Below the pieces are notes generated by a model. The model did not search any database. It had not been told where the DNA came from and worked only from the letters and a program-made list of their open reading frames with translations. This document shows positions 7,936-17,379 of a DNA stretch of 64,000 nucleotides, piece after piece. The stretch spans positions 228,332-292,331 of the forward strand of contig NZ_JH414504.1 of assembly GCF_000238075.1 (NCBI RefSeq). The letters run 5' to 3'. The DNA comes from Oribacterium asaccharolyticum ACB7 (GTDB taxonomy: Bacteria > Bacillota > Clostridia > Lachnospirales > Lachnospiraceae). The translations under genes were made by a program, and so were the position numbers. How positions within the stretch are numbered: the stretch's first letter is position 1; every line of letters begins with the position of its first letter.

Positions 7936-8654
7936 TGACTAAAAAATCTTTCCTTAGAGACAGGATTCTTCTGTTTATTGGAGTGATTGTAGTCGCGGCT
8001 CTATACTTTTTATATGCACCGTTTAGAGATTTCTTGAAGGAAGTCTTCCGTGTTTTCGCCACGGGAGACTTTCAAAAGCTTAAGGACTTTGTGGCCTCTT
8101 ACGGGCCCTATGCTGCGGCTATTTCCTTCCTGCTCATGGTTTTACAGTCCGTTGTAGCACCGCTTCCCGCCTTTTTAATTACCTTTGCGAATGCTGCACT
8201 GTTCGGCTTTTGGAAGGGAGCTTTACTTTCCTGGAGCAGTGCCATGGTCGGTGCTGCACTTTGCTTCTTTATTGCAAGGACTTTGGGAAGAGAGCCGGTA
8301 GAGAAGCTGACCTCCAAGGGAGCATTAAAGAACATTGACGAATTTTTTGAGAGGCATGGTAAGCAAAGTATTTTAATCGCCAGACTGCTTCCCTTTATTT
8401 CCTTTGATATTGTAAGTTATGCCGCAGGCTTAAGCTCCGTATCCTTCTTGGGATTCTGGGTGGCAACAGGTCTTGGGCAGCTTCCGGCAACCCTGGTTTA
8501 TTCCTATGTAGGAGGATTTTTGACAGGAGGAGCAAAGCTTCTTGTCACCGGACTATTAATTCTCTTTGCACTGGCCTTTCTGATCGGCCTCGCTAAGCAG
8601 CTTTATACGGAAAGACAGAAGAGTAAGGAAAAACAGAATCAAAATATAGGATAA
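7935..8654 (+). CDS. TVP38/TMEM64 membrane protein, second copy
   Basis: The 239-residue protein is a paralogue of the TVP38/TMEM64 protein 5 kb upstream. It has an N-terminal membrane helix (about 12-30), the core QSVVAPLPAFLITFANAALFG, the second half ARLLPFISFDIVSYAAGLSS and a C-terminal hydrophobic hairpin ending in a lysine/glutamine-rich tail. The motif with two prolines, VAPLP, corresponds to ALPG in the first copy. Translationally coupled to the rhodanese lipoprotein and followed by the ABC importer, it repeats the rhodanese-plus-TVP38 pairing of the first operon. Substrate unknown. Confidence 0.87.
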   Translation: MTKKSFLRDRILLFIGVIVVAALYFLYAPFRDFLKEVFRVFATGDFQKLKDFVASYGPYAAAISFLLMVLQSVVAPLPAFLITFANAALFGFWKGALLSWSSAMVGAALCFFIARTLGREPVEKLTSKGALKNIDEFFERHGKQSILIARLLPFISFDIVSYAAGLSSVSFLGFWVATGLGQLPATLVYSYVGGFLTGGAKLLVTGLLILFALAFLIGLAKQLYTERQKSKEKQNQNIG

Positions 8655-8679
8655 ATAAAGAATAAGGAGTAGAAAGAGT

Positions 8680-9993
8680 ATGAAAAAGGATGTACGAATG
8701 ATTTCTCGCCTTACAGCAATGGCTATGGCAGGAGTGCTCGCTTTATCCGCTTGTGGCGGAAAGAAAGCGGAAACTTCCACTACTACGGCGAAGGCGGAGG
8801 AAACAAAAGCAGTAGGAGAGAGTAAGGCGGAAGAGAAGGCAGAGGAGAAGGCGGAAGAAAGCGGTTCGGAAGCCTTTGATAAGCTTGTAGAGGAAGCCAA
8901 GGGGCAGACTGTAAATTTCTACGGTTGGGGCGGAGATGACCATTTAAACCAGTGGTTGGACGGCTTTTATGCAGAGTATTTGAAGAAGAATTATGACATC
9001 ACCCTGAATCGTGTTCCCATGGGGATTGAAGATATTTTGACCCAGCTTTCCGCAGAGAAGAAGGTCGGCACTGCAGAATCCGATATTGACATGATCTGGA
9101 TTAACGGAGAGAACTTTAAGACGGCAAAGGAAAACGATTATCTTTATGGTCCGTTTACAGCGGATTTGCCGAACTTTAAGGAGTATATCAATCAGGATGA
9201 TCCGGAAACCAAGACGGACTTCTCTTATCCGATTGACGGCTATGAAGCACCCTACGGTAAGGCACAGCTTGTTTTATACGGAGACAGCAAGGTTGGAGAG
9301 TTCCCGAAGAATACCGCGGAGCTTTTGGAATTCGCGAAAGCACATCCCGGAAAGATTACCTATCCGGCACTTCCCGACTTTACCGGTTCCGCCTTTGTCC
9401 GTAATGTAATCTATGATATTGTGGGAGTAGAGCAGTTCCAGACTGTTAAGGAAGATAAGGAAGCGGTAAGAGAACTTGTTAAGCCGGCAATGGAGTACTT
9501 GAAGGAGCTTGCTCCTTACCTTTGGAAGGAAGGAAAGACCTATCCGGAGTCTGCACCGACGATGATGAATATGTATTCCGACGGAGAACTCATCATGGGC
9601 ATGAGCTATTCCGCATACATCGTGGCAAACGGCATTCAGGACGGCAGCTTCTCCCCCGATACGAAGACCTTCCTTTTCGACAAGGGAACAATCGGAAACA
9701 CGAACTACATTGCTATTTCCAAGAATGCAAAGCACAGAGCTGCCGCAGAAGTGGCAATCAATGCGATGATGGCTCCGGAAGTACAGTTAAACCGCTATAA
9801 GACCTTAAAGACCATTCCGGTGCTCGACAATGCCAAGCTTTCTAAAGAGGTGCAGGACGAATTCTCCAAGGTGGATCTCGGAGAGGGCGTTCTTCCGCAG
9901 AGTGAGCTTTTAAGTAAGCGACTTCCGGAAATGCCTGCGGGGCTGGTTCCGATTATCGAGGAAATCTGGCAGGAAGAAGTTGCAGGAAAGTAA
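8680..9993 (+). CDS. ABC importer substrate-binding lipoprotein (YnjB-like)
   Basis: The 437-residue protein begins with a lipoprotein signal (lipobox LSAC, Cys25) and an Ala/Glu/Lys-rich linker, then a family-1-type extracellular solute-binding fold. The block VNFYGWGGDDHLNQWLDGF at about 80 and DIDMIWINGENF resemble E. coli YnjB-type binding proteins. It precedes two permeases and an ATPase, completing one importer. The ligand cannot be read from the sequence; YnjBCD-type systems are related to iron, thiamine and putrescine importers by their permease type. The neighbouring rhodaneses point to a sulfur-containing or otherwise redox-linked solute, as inference only. Confidence 0.83.
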   Translation: MKKDVRMISRLTAMAMAGVLALSACGGKKAETSTTTAKAEETKAVGESKAEEKAEEKAEESGSEAFDKLVEEAKGQTVNFYGWGGDDHLNQWLDGFYAEYLKKNYDITLNRVPMGIEDILTQLSAEKKVGTAESDIDMIWINGENFKTAKENDYLYGPFTADLPNFKEYINQDDPETKTDFSYPIDGYEAPYGKAQLVLYGDSKVGEFPKNTAELLEFAKAHPGKITYPALPDFTGSAFVRNVIYDIVGVEQFQTVKEDKEAVRELVKPAMEYLKELAPYLWKEGKTYPESAPTMMNMYSDGELIMGMSYSAYIVANGIQDGSFSPDTKTFLFDKGTIGNTNYIAISKNAKHRAAAEVAINAMMAPEVQLNRYKTLKTIPVLDNAKLSKEVQDEFSKVDLGEGVLPQSELLSKRLPEMPAGLVPIIEEIWQEEVAGK

Positions 9994-9994
9994 A

Positions 9995-10825
9995 ATGAAA
10001 AAGAATTTCTCCTTTCTTTATCTCTTGCCGCAGCTTTTCTTTACATGGCTCTTCTTACTGGCTTTGTTTTTGGGGCTTTGGGATAGCTTTACTGTTGAGG
10101 GACATGTTAGTATAGCGCATTATAAGGAGATTTTTACTAGAGGGGATACGCTCCCCTCTATTTTCTATACATTACGGATTTCCTTTTTATCCTCCCTTTT
10201 TACGCTCCTTCTTGCGATTCTTTGTTCTTTTCTGATTTTACATTTTTCGGAAAATTGGGACAGCTTAAAGTCGATATTGCAGCTTGCGATTATTATGCCG
10301 CATAGCTTGGTAGCGCTTTTTCTGCTCTTTTTCCTTTCGCAAAACGGATTTATGGCAAGGATTTTTTATGCGTTAAAACTGATTTCCGACCAAAGTGCTT
10401 TTCCGGAGTTCGTCTATGACCGTTTTGGAGTAGGGGTAATCCTTGGTTACATCTGGAAGGAATTACCCTTTATGCTTTTTTTCGCTTTACCGCTTGCCTA
10501 TTCGGTAGACGGAAAGTTGGGAGAAGCCGCGAGAACCATGGGAGCGAGTCCCTTATACAGCTTCTTTTTTATTACGCTGCCTTTATCGATTCGGCAGTAT
10601 CTTGCGGCTTTTTTTATTATTTTCTCCTTCTCCTTCGGAAGCTTTGATCTTCCCTATCTTCTTGGGAATACAACGGAGAGGGCACTCAGCGTCCTGGCCT
10701 ATCAGGAACTGCAAAGGGGGTTTATGAATCGTCCGACTGCACTAAGCTATAATGGAATCATGCTTCTTTTTTCGCTCCTGCTTTCCTTCTTTTATTTCCG
10801 CTTTTTACCGAAGAAGAAAGGATAA
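9995..10825 (+). CDS. ABC importer permease, first subunit (YnjC-like N-half)
   Basis: The 276-residue polytopic protein has about six membrane segments and the BPD-transporter EAA loop at LGEAARTMGASPLYSFFFIT (about residues 177-196), which docks to the ATPase. It belongs to the Fe3+/thiamine-type permeases, whose E. coli relative YnjC is a fusion of two such halves; here the halves are separate genes 2 bases apart. The ATG directly after the preceding TAA is preferred over an upstream TTG because AGGAAAG lies in front of it. Confidence 0.85.
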   Translation: MKKNFSFLYLLPQLFFTWLFLLALFLGLWDSFTVEGHVSIAHYKEIFTRGDTLPSIFYTLRISFLSSLFTLLLAILCSFLILHFSENWDSLKSILQLAIIMPHSLVALFLLFFLSQNGFMARIFYALKLISDQSAFPEFVYDRFGVGVILGYIWKELPFMLFFALPLAYSVDGKLGEAARTMGASPLYSFFFITLPLSIRQYLAAFFIIFSFSFGSFDLPYLLGNTTERALSVLAYQELQRGFMNRPTALSYNGIMLLFSLLLSFFYFRFLPKKKG

Positions 10826-10827
10826 CT

Positions 10828-11625
10828 ATGCTAGTAAAGAAAGATCCGGCGTATCAGCTTATACGTATGCTGTTTCTGTTTTCAATTGTTTTTCCTTTTC
10901 TGGTCCTTCTTTTACTGAGCTTCTCCGAGCGTTACACCTGGCCCGGGATACTTCCCGGAAACTATTCTTTAAGAGCGATTCGGAGTATACTCTTTCAAAG
11001 AAAGGCTCTATTTTTTAATTGCCTCTTCAGCATATTTTTTTCCGTCATGGTGTCTTTATGCACTATAATGGCTGCCTATTGCACCGCAAAATGGCAAAGT
11101 GAACACAAAGAGAGTAGTTTGCTTTCTTTTTGTATATTCCTTCCTTTTATGATTCCGTCTTCGGTTTTTGCCATGGGCGCACAGATTCTTTTCCTGCGCC
11201 TTCCCTTTAAAAATGCCTACCTTTCAGTCTTTTTATCGCACGTGCTGTACAGCCTGCCGTATGCAACAACTTATCTTACGGAGGGAATGCGAAATAACAT
11301 CAAACGTTTGGAGGAGCAGGGAAGAGTATTCGGGGCAAGCGGCTTCTATTTGCTGTTTAAGGTGACAATTCCCTTGCTCTTTCCTTACCTCATTCCCGCA
11401 TTTATGATGTCCTTTATTCTTTCCATGAGCCAGTACATCTTAACGGTGCTTCTTGGCGGAGGGAAGCTGAAGACTTTAAGTCTTATTATGGTGCCCTTTA
11501 TTCAGAGCGGAGAAAGAAATCTTGCAAGTGTTTACGGACTGCTCTTTTTACTGAGCAGTTTCCTGCTCTTTCTTCTTATGGAAATGCTTTTGCGAGGCTT
11601 AAAAAGGAGGGAAAAAGTATGTTGA
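10828..11625 (+). CDS. ABC importer permease, second subunit (YnjC-like C-half)
   Basis: A 265-residue membrane protein with about six helices and an EAA-like loop, EEQGRVFGASGFYLLFKVTI, around residue 165-184. It partners the preceding permease to form the channel for the YnjB-like binding protein. Its end overlaps the ATPase gene by 7 bases, so all importer genes are co-translated in order. Confidence 0.85.
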   Translation: MLVKKDPAYQLIRMLFLFSIVFPFLVLLLLSFSERYTWPGILPGNYSLRAIRSILFQRKALFFNCLFSIFFSVMVSLCTIMAAYCTAKWQSEHKESSLLSFCIFLPFMIPSSVFAMGAQILFLRLPFKNAYLSVFLSHVLYSLPYATTYLTEGMRNNIKRLEEQGRVFGASGFYLLFKVTIPLLFPYLIPAFMMSFILSMSQYILTVLLGGGKLKTLSLIMVPFIQSGERNLASVYGLLFLLSSFLLFLLMEMLLRGLKRREKVC

Positions 11626-12734
11626 AAATAGAAAATCTGAATGTGTACTTGGAAGGAAGCCCTATTGTAAAAGACTGCTCCTTAGAAATAAAAAAAGGCG
11701 AAATCTTTAGTCTTCTCGGTGTCAGCGGCTGTGGGAAGAGTACCTTGATTAAAGCTGTACTGGGGCTCATTCCGAGTTCTTCGGGGAGCGTTTTTCTGAA
11801 CGGAAGAGATCTGACTGCGCTTCCTCCCGAAAAAAGAGATTGTACGGTGGTCTTTCAGGACCTTCGTTTATTTCCGCACCTTACGGTTGGAGAAAATATT
11901 GCCTTTCCTCTGCATTTTCAAAAAAAGAACAAGACGGAAGAACGGAAAATAGTAGAAGAGCTTCTTTCTCTTGTTAGTCTTGAAGGTTTTTCAAAGAGAA
12001 CGATAGAAAGTCTTTCCGGAGGGCAGAAGCAGAGGGTGGCCATTGCGAGAGCACTTGCCCAGAATGCGGAACTGCTTCTCCTCGATGAGCCGTTTTCGTC
12101 TTTGGACCCGAATCTTCGAAAGGAAATGGGAGAGCTTATTCTTCATTTGCGGGAGAAGAGAGGCCTTTCCGTTTTGCTTGTCACCCATGACCATGAGGAA
12201 GCCCTGCGCCTTTCCGACCGCATTGCTTTAATGAAAGAGGGAGAAATTCTGCAATGCGGAAGAGGGGAAGAGCTATTCTATGCCCCGAAAACCGTCTATG
12301 CGGCAAAATTTATGGGGGAAGCCAACTTCCTTCCCGGAAGGGTGGAAAAAGGAGAATTTAAAACGGATTTTCTTTCTTTTGTGACGGAAAAACCGGACGG
12401 AGAGTATTCTCTTTTCCTAAGGGAGAGACAGCTCAAGTTTCAGAAGGCATCGGGAGCTCTGCAAAAATCAGATGCGGAAGAGATGCATTTTCCGGAAGAA
12501 GCAATCGATTCAAGGGAAAAAGCGCAAGCTTATAGCAGCGCCTCTCTTTTCTATCCGATAAGCTCCCAGTGTATTGGAGACAGCTGGAGAGTTTTTTGGG
12601 AAAATGAAAACGGTCTTGTTCTTCACAATTTATCGGACAGACCGCAGGAAATAGAGCAAGTTCCGTATAGGATGGTACTGCAAGCGGAAAAGGGAGTTAT
12701 TCTATTTTCTAAAGAAGAACTTTTGGAGGACTAA
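11619..12734 (+). CDS. ABC importer ATP-binding protein (YnjD-like)
   Basis: The 371-residue protein carries all ABC ATPase motifs: Walker A GVSGCGKST (about 34-42), Q-loop VVFQDLRLF, signature LSGGQKQR, Walker B LLLLDEP with D-loop SSLD, and H-loop VTHDHEE. After about residue 240 there is a diverged accessory domain of about 130 residues (SQCIGDSWRVFWENENG, CxW-type TOBE-like strands), as in the Fe3+, molybdate and spermidine importer ATPases. It drives uptake through the two permeases encoded just upstream and acts at the cytoplasmic face. Confidence 0.88.
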   Translation: MLKIENLNVYLEGSPIVKDCSLEIKKGEIFSLLGVSGCGKSTLIKAVLGLIPSSSGSVFLNGRDLTALPPEKRDCTVVFQDLRLFPHLTVGENIAFPLHFQKKNKTEERKIVEELLSLVSLEGFSKRTIESLSGGQKQRVAIARALAQNAELLLLDEPFSSLDPNLRKEMGELILHLREKRGLSVLLVTHDHEEALRLSDRIALMKEGEILQCGRGEELFYAPKTVYAAKFMGEANFLPGRVEKGEFKTDFLSFVTEKPDGEYSLFLRERQLKFQKASGALQKSDAEEMHFPEEAIDSREKAQAYSSASLFYPISSQCIGDSWRVFWENENGLVLHNLSDRPQEIEQVPYRMVLQAEKGVILFSKEELLED

Positions 12735-12736
12735 AG

Positions 12737-13690
12737 GTGGAAACAAAAAAGATAAAAACCGAAAAGACAGAAACAGAAAAAACGGAAATGCAAAATAGAG
12801 CAAGGCAAAACGAAAATAAGCGAAAAATCATTTTCGACTGCGACAACACCATGGGAATCCCGGGCTGTGATATGGATGACGGACTATGTCTCCTCTATCT
12901 TCTCGGAAGAGAGGACATCGAGCTTCTGGCCGTCAGTGCCAGCTTTGGAAACAACCGAACCAAGGTCGTTTATGAAAACACAAGGACGATGCTTAGGGAA
13001 AGAAATAGAGAGGATATTCCCTTATGGCTTGGAGGCTTAAAGCCGGAAGACTGGGACTCGGAAAGCTCCCGGAATCTTGTAAAGCTTGCCAGAGAGTATC
13101 CTCATGAAATTGATTTGATTGTGACCGGCTCTCTAACGAATATTGCAGGAGCCTTTGTTTTGGATCCGGAATTTTTTAGTCTAATTAAAGGAATGTACTT
13201 TATGGGAGGAATTACCGCACCGCTCATTTTTGAAAAGAAGGAAATGAAGGAGCTCAATTTCTCCGTAGACTATAAGGCATCTACCCTCGTTTTGCAAAAC
13301 GGAGAGAATCTCCATATCATTACGGGAAATGCCAGCCTTGCCGTTATGACCTCTTATTCCGATTTCAAAGAGAGACTTGAAAATTCAAGCCTTGGCCAAT
13401 ATATTTTAAAAAAGGAGAGTGATTGGTTCGCCTATAACGACAGGGAGTACGGTATCAAAGGATTTTACAACTGGGATATGACGACCGTCCTCTATTATTT
13501 TTATCCGGAACTTTTTTTTAGAAAAAAGAAAAAGATTCTTATTACGGAAGAGAATTTGAAAAGAGGATACTTGGAAGAGAGTCTGAAAACAGGCTGTTCG
13601 GAAGAAAAAGACTTAGGAAGAGAACTTTACTTTGGAGAAATTAGGGAAAAAGAGGAAGTAAAGCGGAAGATGCTGGAGGCCTTTGCTTAG
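12737..13690 (+). CDS. Nucleoside-hydrolase-like protein
   Basis: The 317-residue product has an inosine-uridine nucleoside hydrolase fold: FDCDNTMGIPGCDMDDGLCL (about 34-53) holds the aspartate cluster that binds calcium and ribose, and VTGSLTNIAGAFV (about 132) is the second family block. The first motif has eight residues between Asp-rich halves rather than the usual DTDPGxDD spacing, so the substrate may differ from ordinary ribonucleosides. An unusual N-terminal extension of about 30 residues is rich in Lys, Glu and Thr. It starts at GTG two bases after the ATPase stop, behind GGAGG, so it belongs to the importer operon and may cleave the imported compound in the cytoplasm. Confidence 0.72.
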   Translation: METKKIKTEKTETEKTEMQNRARQNENKRKIIFDCDNTMGIPGCDMDDGLCLLYLLGREDIELLAVSASFGNNRTKVVYENTRTMLRERNREDIPLWLGGLKPEDWDSESSRNLVKLAREYPHEIDLIVTGSLTNIAGAFVLDPEFFSLIKGMYFMGGITAPLIFEKKEMKELNFSVDYKASTLVLQNGENLHIITGNASLAVMTSYSDFKERLENSSLGQYILKKESDWFAYNDREYGIKGFYNWDMTTVLYYFYPELFFRKKKKILITEENLKRGYLEESLKTGCSEEKDLGRELYFGEIREKEEVKRKMLEAFA

Positions 13691-13728
13691 CAAAGAAGCT
13701 TAAGATTTTAACATAGAAGGAGCACAGT

Positions 13729-16700
13729 ATGTCTACATTACAATTCGTTTTCGGGGCAAGCGGGTCGGGTAAGACGGAGTTTTGTATTCGGAAGGCCTTG
13801 GAAGAGGCAGGAAAAGATTTAAATCACAATGTCTACTACCTCGTTCCGGAGCAGGATACCCTTGCCATGCAGAAAAGAATTGTAATGCATGAAAACAATA
13901 AGGGAAAAGGAATCATAAATCTCGATGTGCTGAGCTTCCAAAGGCTCTATTACGCCAGTTTTTCACATAGGAACAAACCGGTGCCGAAGGCTCTCGATGA
14001 GATGGGAAAAGTCATGGTGCTTTCCCTCGTGGCGGAAAAATACAATCGAAATCTGCATTATTTTCAGGGAGAAATCGATAAACCGGGGTTTCTCGAGGAA
14101 GCGAAGTCTCTTATTTCGGAATGTATGCAATATGGGATAAGCCCGGAGAATCTAAGCAACTGCGCGCTTAAGTCCGTTAAAAAGCTGACAGGAGCAAAGC
14201 TCCATGATATGGCGCTTCTTTATGCGGGCTTTTTAAACTGGCTTTTGGAACACGGGAAATATACCGAGGAAGGGATTCAAGACCTTGCTTTAGAGCAGGT
14301 TTTACAGGATCCGAATTACAAAAATGCGACTTTTCTTTTGGACGGCTTTACCGGTTTTACCGTTTCCGAGCTCAGATGTCTTGAAATCCTTATGGAAGGA
14401 GAGAATAACATCCTGATTTCTCTGGAAATTCGCAGTCGGGAAGAGGGAAATCTCTATGAGAAGGGAGATATGTCTTCTCTTTTTTACCTGACAAAGGATG
14501 CAGTAAAGGAAGTAGAGGAGCTTGCCTTAAAACTGAACGTAAAAGTCCTCCCTGCGATTAATGTAAATCTTTATGACAGCATTAGCGGAGAGAGACGGAA
14601 AGAGGGTGAGGTCTATCCTCGCTTTGAAAAAATACCGGCGCTTCAGAAAATCTGCGATGACTATGCGTATGGAAAGGCGGAAGTAGAGAGAGCCAGCAGA
14701 GGGCAGGAAAAAAGGGACGTTAAATCCTTCGAAAAGACGGAGCAAGAAGAGGAGCAAAAAGAGAAGCAGATTCGACCTTTCGGGATTACGCTTCGCGAAT
14801 GCCCGAATATTCTAAGAGAGGTGGAGGAAGCGGCAGTAGAGATTCGCGCTCTCGTAAAGGATGAGGGCTATCGCTATCGGGATATTGCTGTGATTGTTCC
14901 GGATTCGGAAAGCTATCGGGACATTTTATTTAGAAAATGGAAGGATTTGGAAATTCCCTTTTTTCTGGAGGAGGATATCAAGCTTATGGATTCTCCTTAC
15001 GGGAAGGTGCTTCGGAGTGCTCTTTTGGTCCTCGAAAAGGGCTTCCTTTTTGATACGGTATTTCGCTATCTTCGTGCCTTTCCTTATCGGGGAGCCGGGG
15101 AAGAAGAGCTGGTGGACCGATGGGAAAATATTGCAAGAGAAAGAGGATTGAAAGGGCTTCCGGCCTTTTCTTCCTTACTAAAACCGGAGGAAGACGAGAC
15201 AGAGGAAGAAAAAGAAGAGAGAACGTATAAAAAGAAAGTAGAGGATTATCAGGCGTATTGGGATTTAACCTGCCTCTTCACTTTTTATGAGAGAAACAGG
15301 AAAAGTGCGGAGAAAGGTTTAGTTCTTAAGGACAGGATAGACAGTTTGTCCGAACTTCTGGAAAAAACGGATTTGGAAAACAGGCTTTTAGAATCACTTT
15401 CCTTTCTCTCGGAAGAAGGCATGGAAAACAGGGAGGAGAGCTTTGAAAAGAGCATAGGAATCATTTTGGAAATGATGGAAAAAATGAGGGAAAGTCTCGG
15501 CGAAATTTCCATTTCGAAAAAATCTTTCGGAAAGCTCTTTGATCTTGCATTTTCTCTGGAAAAATTAAGACAGATACCGGCAACACTGGATCAAGTTGTG
15601 GTCGGAGATTTACGGCGCTCCCGTTTTCACAATCCGAAGGCCTTTTTATTCTTGGGATTAAGCTCGGAATTTCTTCCGAAAGGAATGGGGAAGAAGATTA
15701 TTTTCACGGAAAAAGAAAGAGAATTTTTACGGGAGAGCGGATACCGGCTTTCTCCGCTTTCCTGGGAGGAAAGTTATATTGAGAAATATTATGTGTATAA
15801 GGCTTTTCTTACGCCGAAAGAAAGGCTCTATTTGTCGTACCCGAGAACGCTTCGAAACGGAAAAAGCGGAAAAGCTTCACCCTATCTGAAAGAGCTCTTT
15901 CCGCTTTTCCCGGACTTGAAAATCATCTATTCCGGCAAGGAAAAACTTCCGATTTATAATGGAAAGAGAGCCTTGGAAGAGTTAGTTGAAGAACTTCCTA
16001 AACAATGCACAGGAAATAGCCTTTTCTTACAGAAAGAAGAGATTCTTCATCGCTTTAAAACAGAGAGTTTTCGGCTCTTACAGTATTTATGGAACAGGGA
16101 AGAATATCGCGAGGCAGTGGAGCGAATACTGAAGGGGATTTTCTTTGAAAATACGGAAGAGCGTATCTCGAAGGAGATGAGTCTGGCACTCTATGGAGAA
16201 ATCCTGAAGGGCTCTGTAAGTCGGATGGAAGTCTTTTATTCCTGCCCGTATGCCCATTTTCTGCAATATGGCCTGAATCTTAAGGATAGAAAAACAAGTG
16301 AAGTACAGGCCTTTACTATCGGAAATCTCTATCACAGAATGCTGGAGCTTTTCTTCAAGAAGCTGATGAGAAGGAAGGATATGGAGGAGGCTTTCGGAGA
16401 AAAGCTGGAAGAAATTTTAAACGAGGTTTTAGAGGAACTTTGGCAGGATCCGGAATTCAGTCTCTTCCTTTCCGGCGGAAGAAATGAATATTTACGGATG
16501 AAGCTTCAGAAAAATGGAAGAAGAATCCTTTGGGCGCTCGGAAAGCAGCTTTTGGGCGGAGATTTCAGGCCGAAAGCTGTGGAAGAAGAGTTCAAAATGG
16601 AAGAGGAGGGACTGCAGCTTCGGGGAAGAATAGACCGGGTGGACGAATATCTGTCAGAGGATCGGAAAACGCTCTTTTTGAAGGTCATCGATTATAAGAG

Positions 16701-17379
16701 CGGAAAGAAAGCGTTTTCTTTGAAAAATCTTTTCGCAGGACTGGATTTACAGCTTCCGCTTTATATGGATTATGTTCTGCAAAGGGAAAAAGAGAAAAAT
16801 CCGAATCGGGAAGTGCTTCCTTCGGCGCTTTTCTATTTTACCATGGAGAACCCCGTCATTCCTTATGATAAGGACAGTGATCCCGATAAGGAGCGTTTAA
16901 AGGCGTTTAAACCGTCCGGGCTTGTGAATTTCTCCGAAGAGAGTCTTTCGCATCTGGAAAAGAGGGAAGAGGAAAGCCTTCTACTTCCCGTGCAGTGTAA
17001 AAACGGCGAGGTTGAGGAAAAAGGAGCGGCTGTTTCTTCCGAAAAGTTGGAAGCTCTTTTGGCATTTGCCAAGAAGGAAATGCTTGAAGGCGCTAAACGC
17101 ATTAAAGAGGGAGAGAAAGGCATTTCCCCGATAAGAAAAGAGGGGGATATTACTTCTTGCAGCTACTGCCCTTATCACAGTATCTGCGGTTTTGATGAGG
17201 ATATCCCGAACTTCCGATACCGGAGTCCCGATTCTCGAACAGACGAAGAACTCTGGGAAGAGATTCTGAAGAAGACAGAGGAAGAAATAGAGGAGAGCGA
17301 TACGGGGGAAGAAAAAACGCTAATCCGTGCGAAAGATGCGAAGAACATCGAGACGAGAAAGGAGGATGGCGATGAGTAA
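13729..17379 (+). CDS. addB: ATP-dependent helicase/nuclease subunit B
   Basis: AddB is the second subunit of the AddAB enzyme, which resects double-strand breaks up to a Chi site and loads RecA. The 1216 residues include an intact Walker A (FGASGSGKT, residues 8-16), an inactivated helicase-like middle, and a C-terminal RecB-type nuclease with GRIDRVDEY and VIDYKSGKK (about 970-995). Four cysteines, one in FYSCPYAHFL (about 838) and three in CSYCPYHSIC (about 1145-1154), form the expected Fe-S staple around the nuclease. Length fits the family. It overlaps addA by 8 bases and follows the preceding gene by 38 bases with AAGGAG. Confidence 0.95.
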   Translation: MSTLQFVFGASGSGKTEFCIRKALEEAGKDLNHNVYYLVPEQDTLAMQKRIVMHENNKGKGIINLDVLSFQRLYYASFSHRNKPVPKALDEMGKVMVLSLVAEKYNRNLHYFQGEIDKPGFLEEAKSLISECMQYGISPENLSNCALKSVKKLTGAKLHDMALLYAGFLNWLLEHGKYTEEGIQDLALEQVLQDPNYKNATFLLDGFTGFTVSELRCLEILMEGENNILISLEIRSREEGNLYEKGDMSSLFYLTKDAVKEVEELALKLNVKVLPAINVNLYDSISGERRKEGEVYPRFEKIPALQKICDDYAYGKAEVERASRGQEKRDVKSFEKTEQEEEQKEKQIRPFGITLRECPNILREVEEAAVEIRALVKDEGYRYRDIAVIVPDSESYRDILFRKWKDLEIPFFLEEDIKLMDSPYGKVLRSALLVLEKGFLFDTVFRYLRAFPYRGAGEEELVDRWENIARERGLKGLPAFSSLLKPEEDETEEEKEERTYKKKVEDYQAYWDLTCLFTFYERNRKSAEKGLVLKDRIDSLSELLEKTDLENRLLESLSFLSEEGMENREESFEKSIGIILEMMEKMRESLGEISISKKSFGKLFDLAFSLEKLRQIPATLDQVVVGDLRRSRFHNPKAFLFLGLSSEFLPKGMGKKIIFTEKEREFLRESGYRLSPLSWEESYIEKYYVYKAFLTPKERLYLSYPRTLRNGKSGKASPYLKELFPLFPDLKIIYSGKEKLPIYNGKRALEELVEELPKQCTGNSLFLQKEEILHRFKTESFRLLQYLWNREEYREAVERILKGIFFENTEERISKEMSLALYGEILKGSVSRMEVFYSCPYAHFLQYGLNLKDRKTSEVQAFTIGNLYHRMLELFFKKLMRRKDMEEAFGEKLEEILNEVLEELWQDPEFSLFLSGGRNEYLRMKLQKNGRRILWALGKQLLGGDFRPKAVEEEFKMEEEGLQLRGRIDRVDEYLSEDRKTLFLKVIDYKSGKKAFSLKNLFAGLDLQLPLYMDYVLQREKEKNPNREVLPSALFYFTMENPVIPYDKDSDPDKERLKAFKPSGLVNFSEESLSHLEKREEESLLLPVQCKNGEVEEKGAAVSSEKLEALLAFAKKEMLEGAKRIKEGEKGISPIRKEGDITSCSYCPYHSICGFDEDIPNFRYRSPDSRTDEELWEEILKKTEEEIEESDTGEEKTLIRAKDAKNIETRKEDGDE

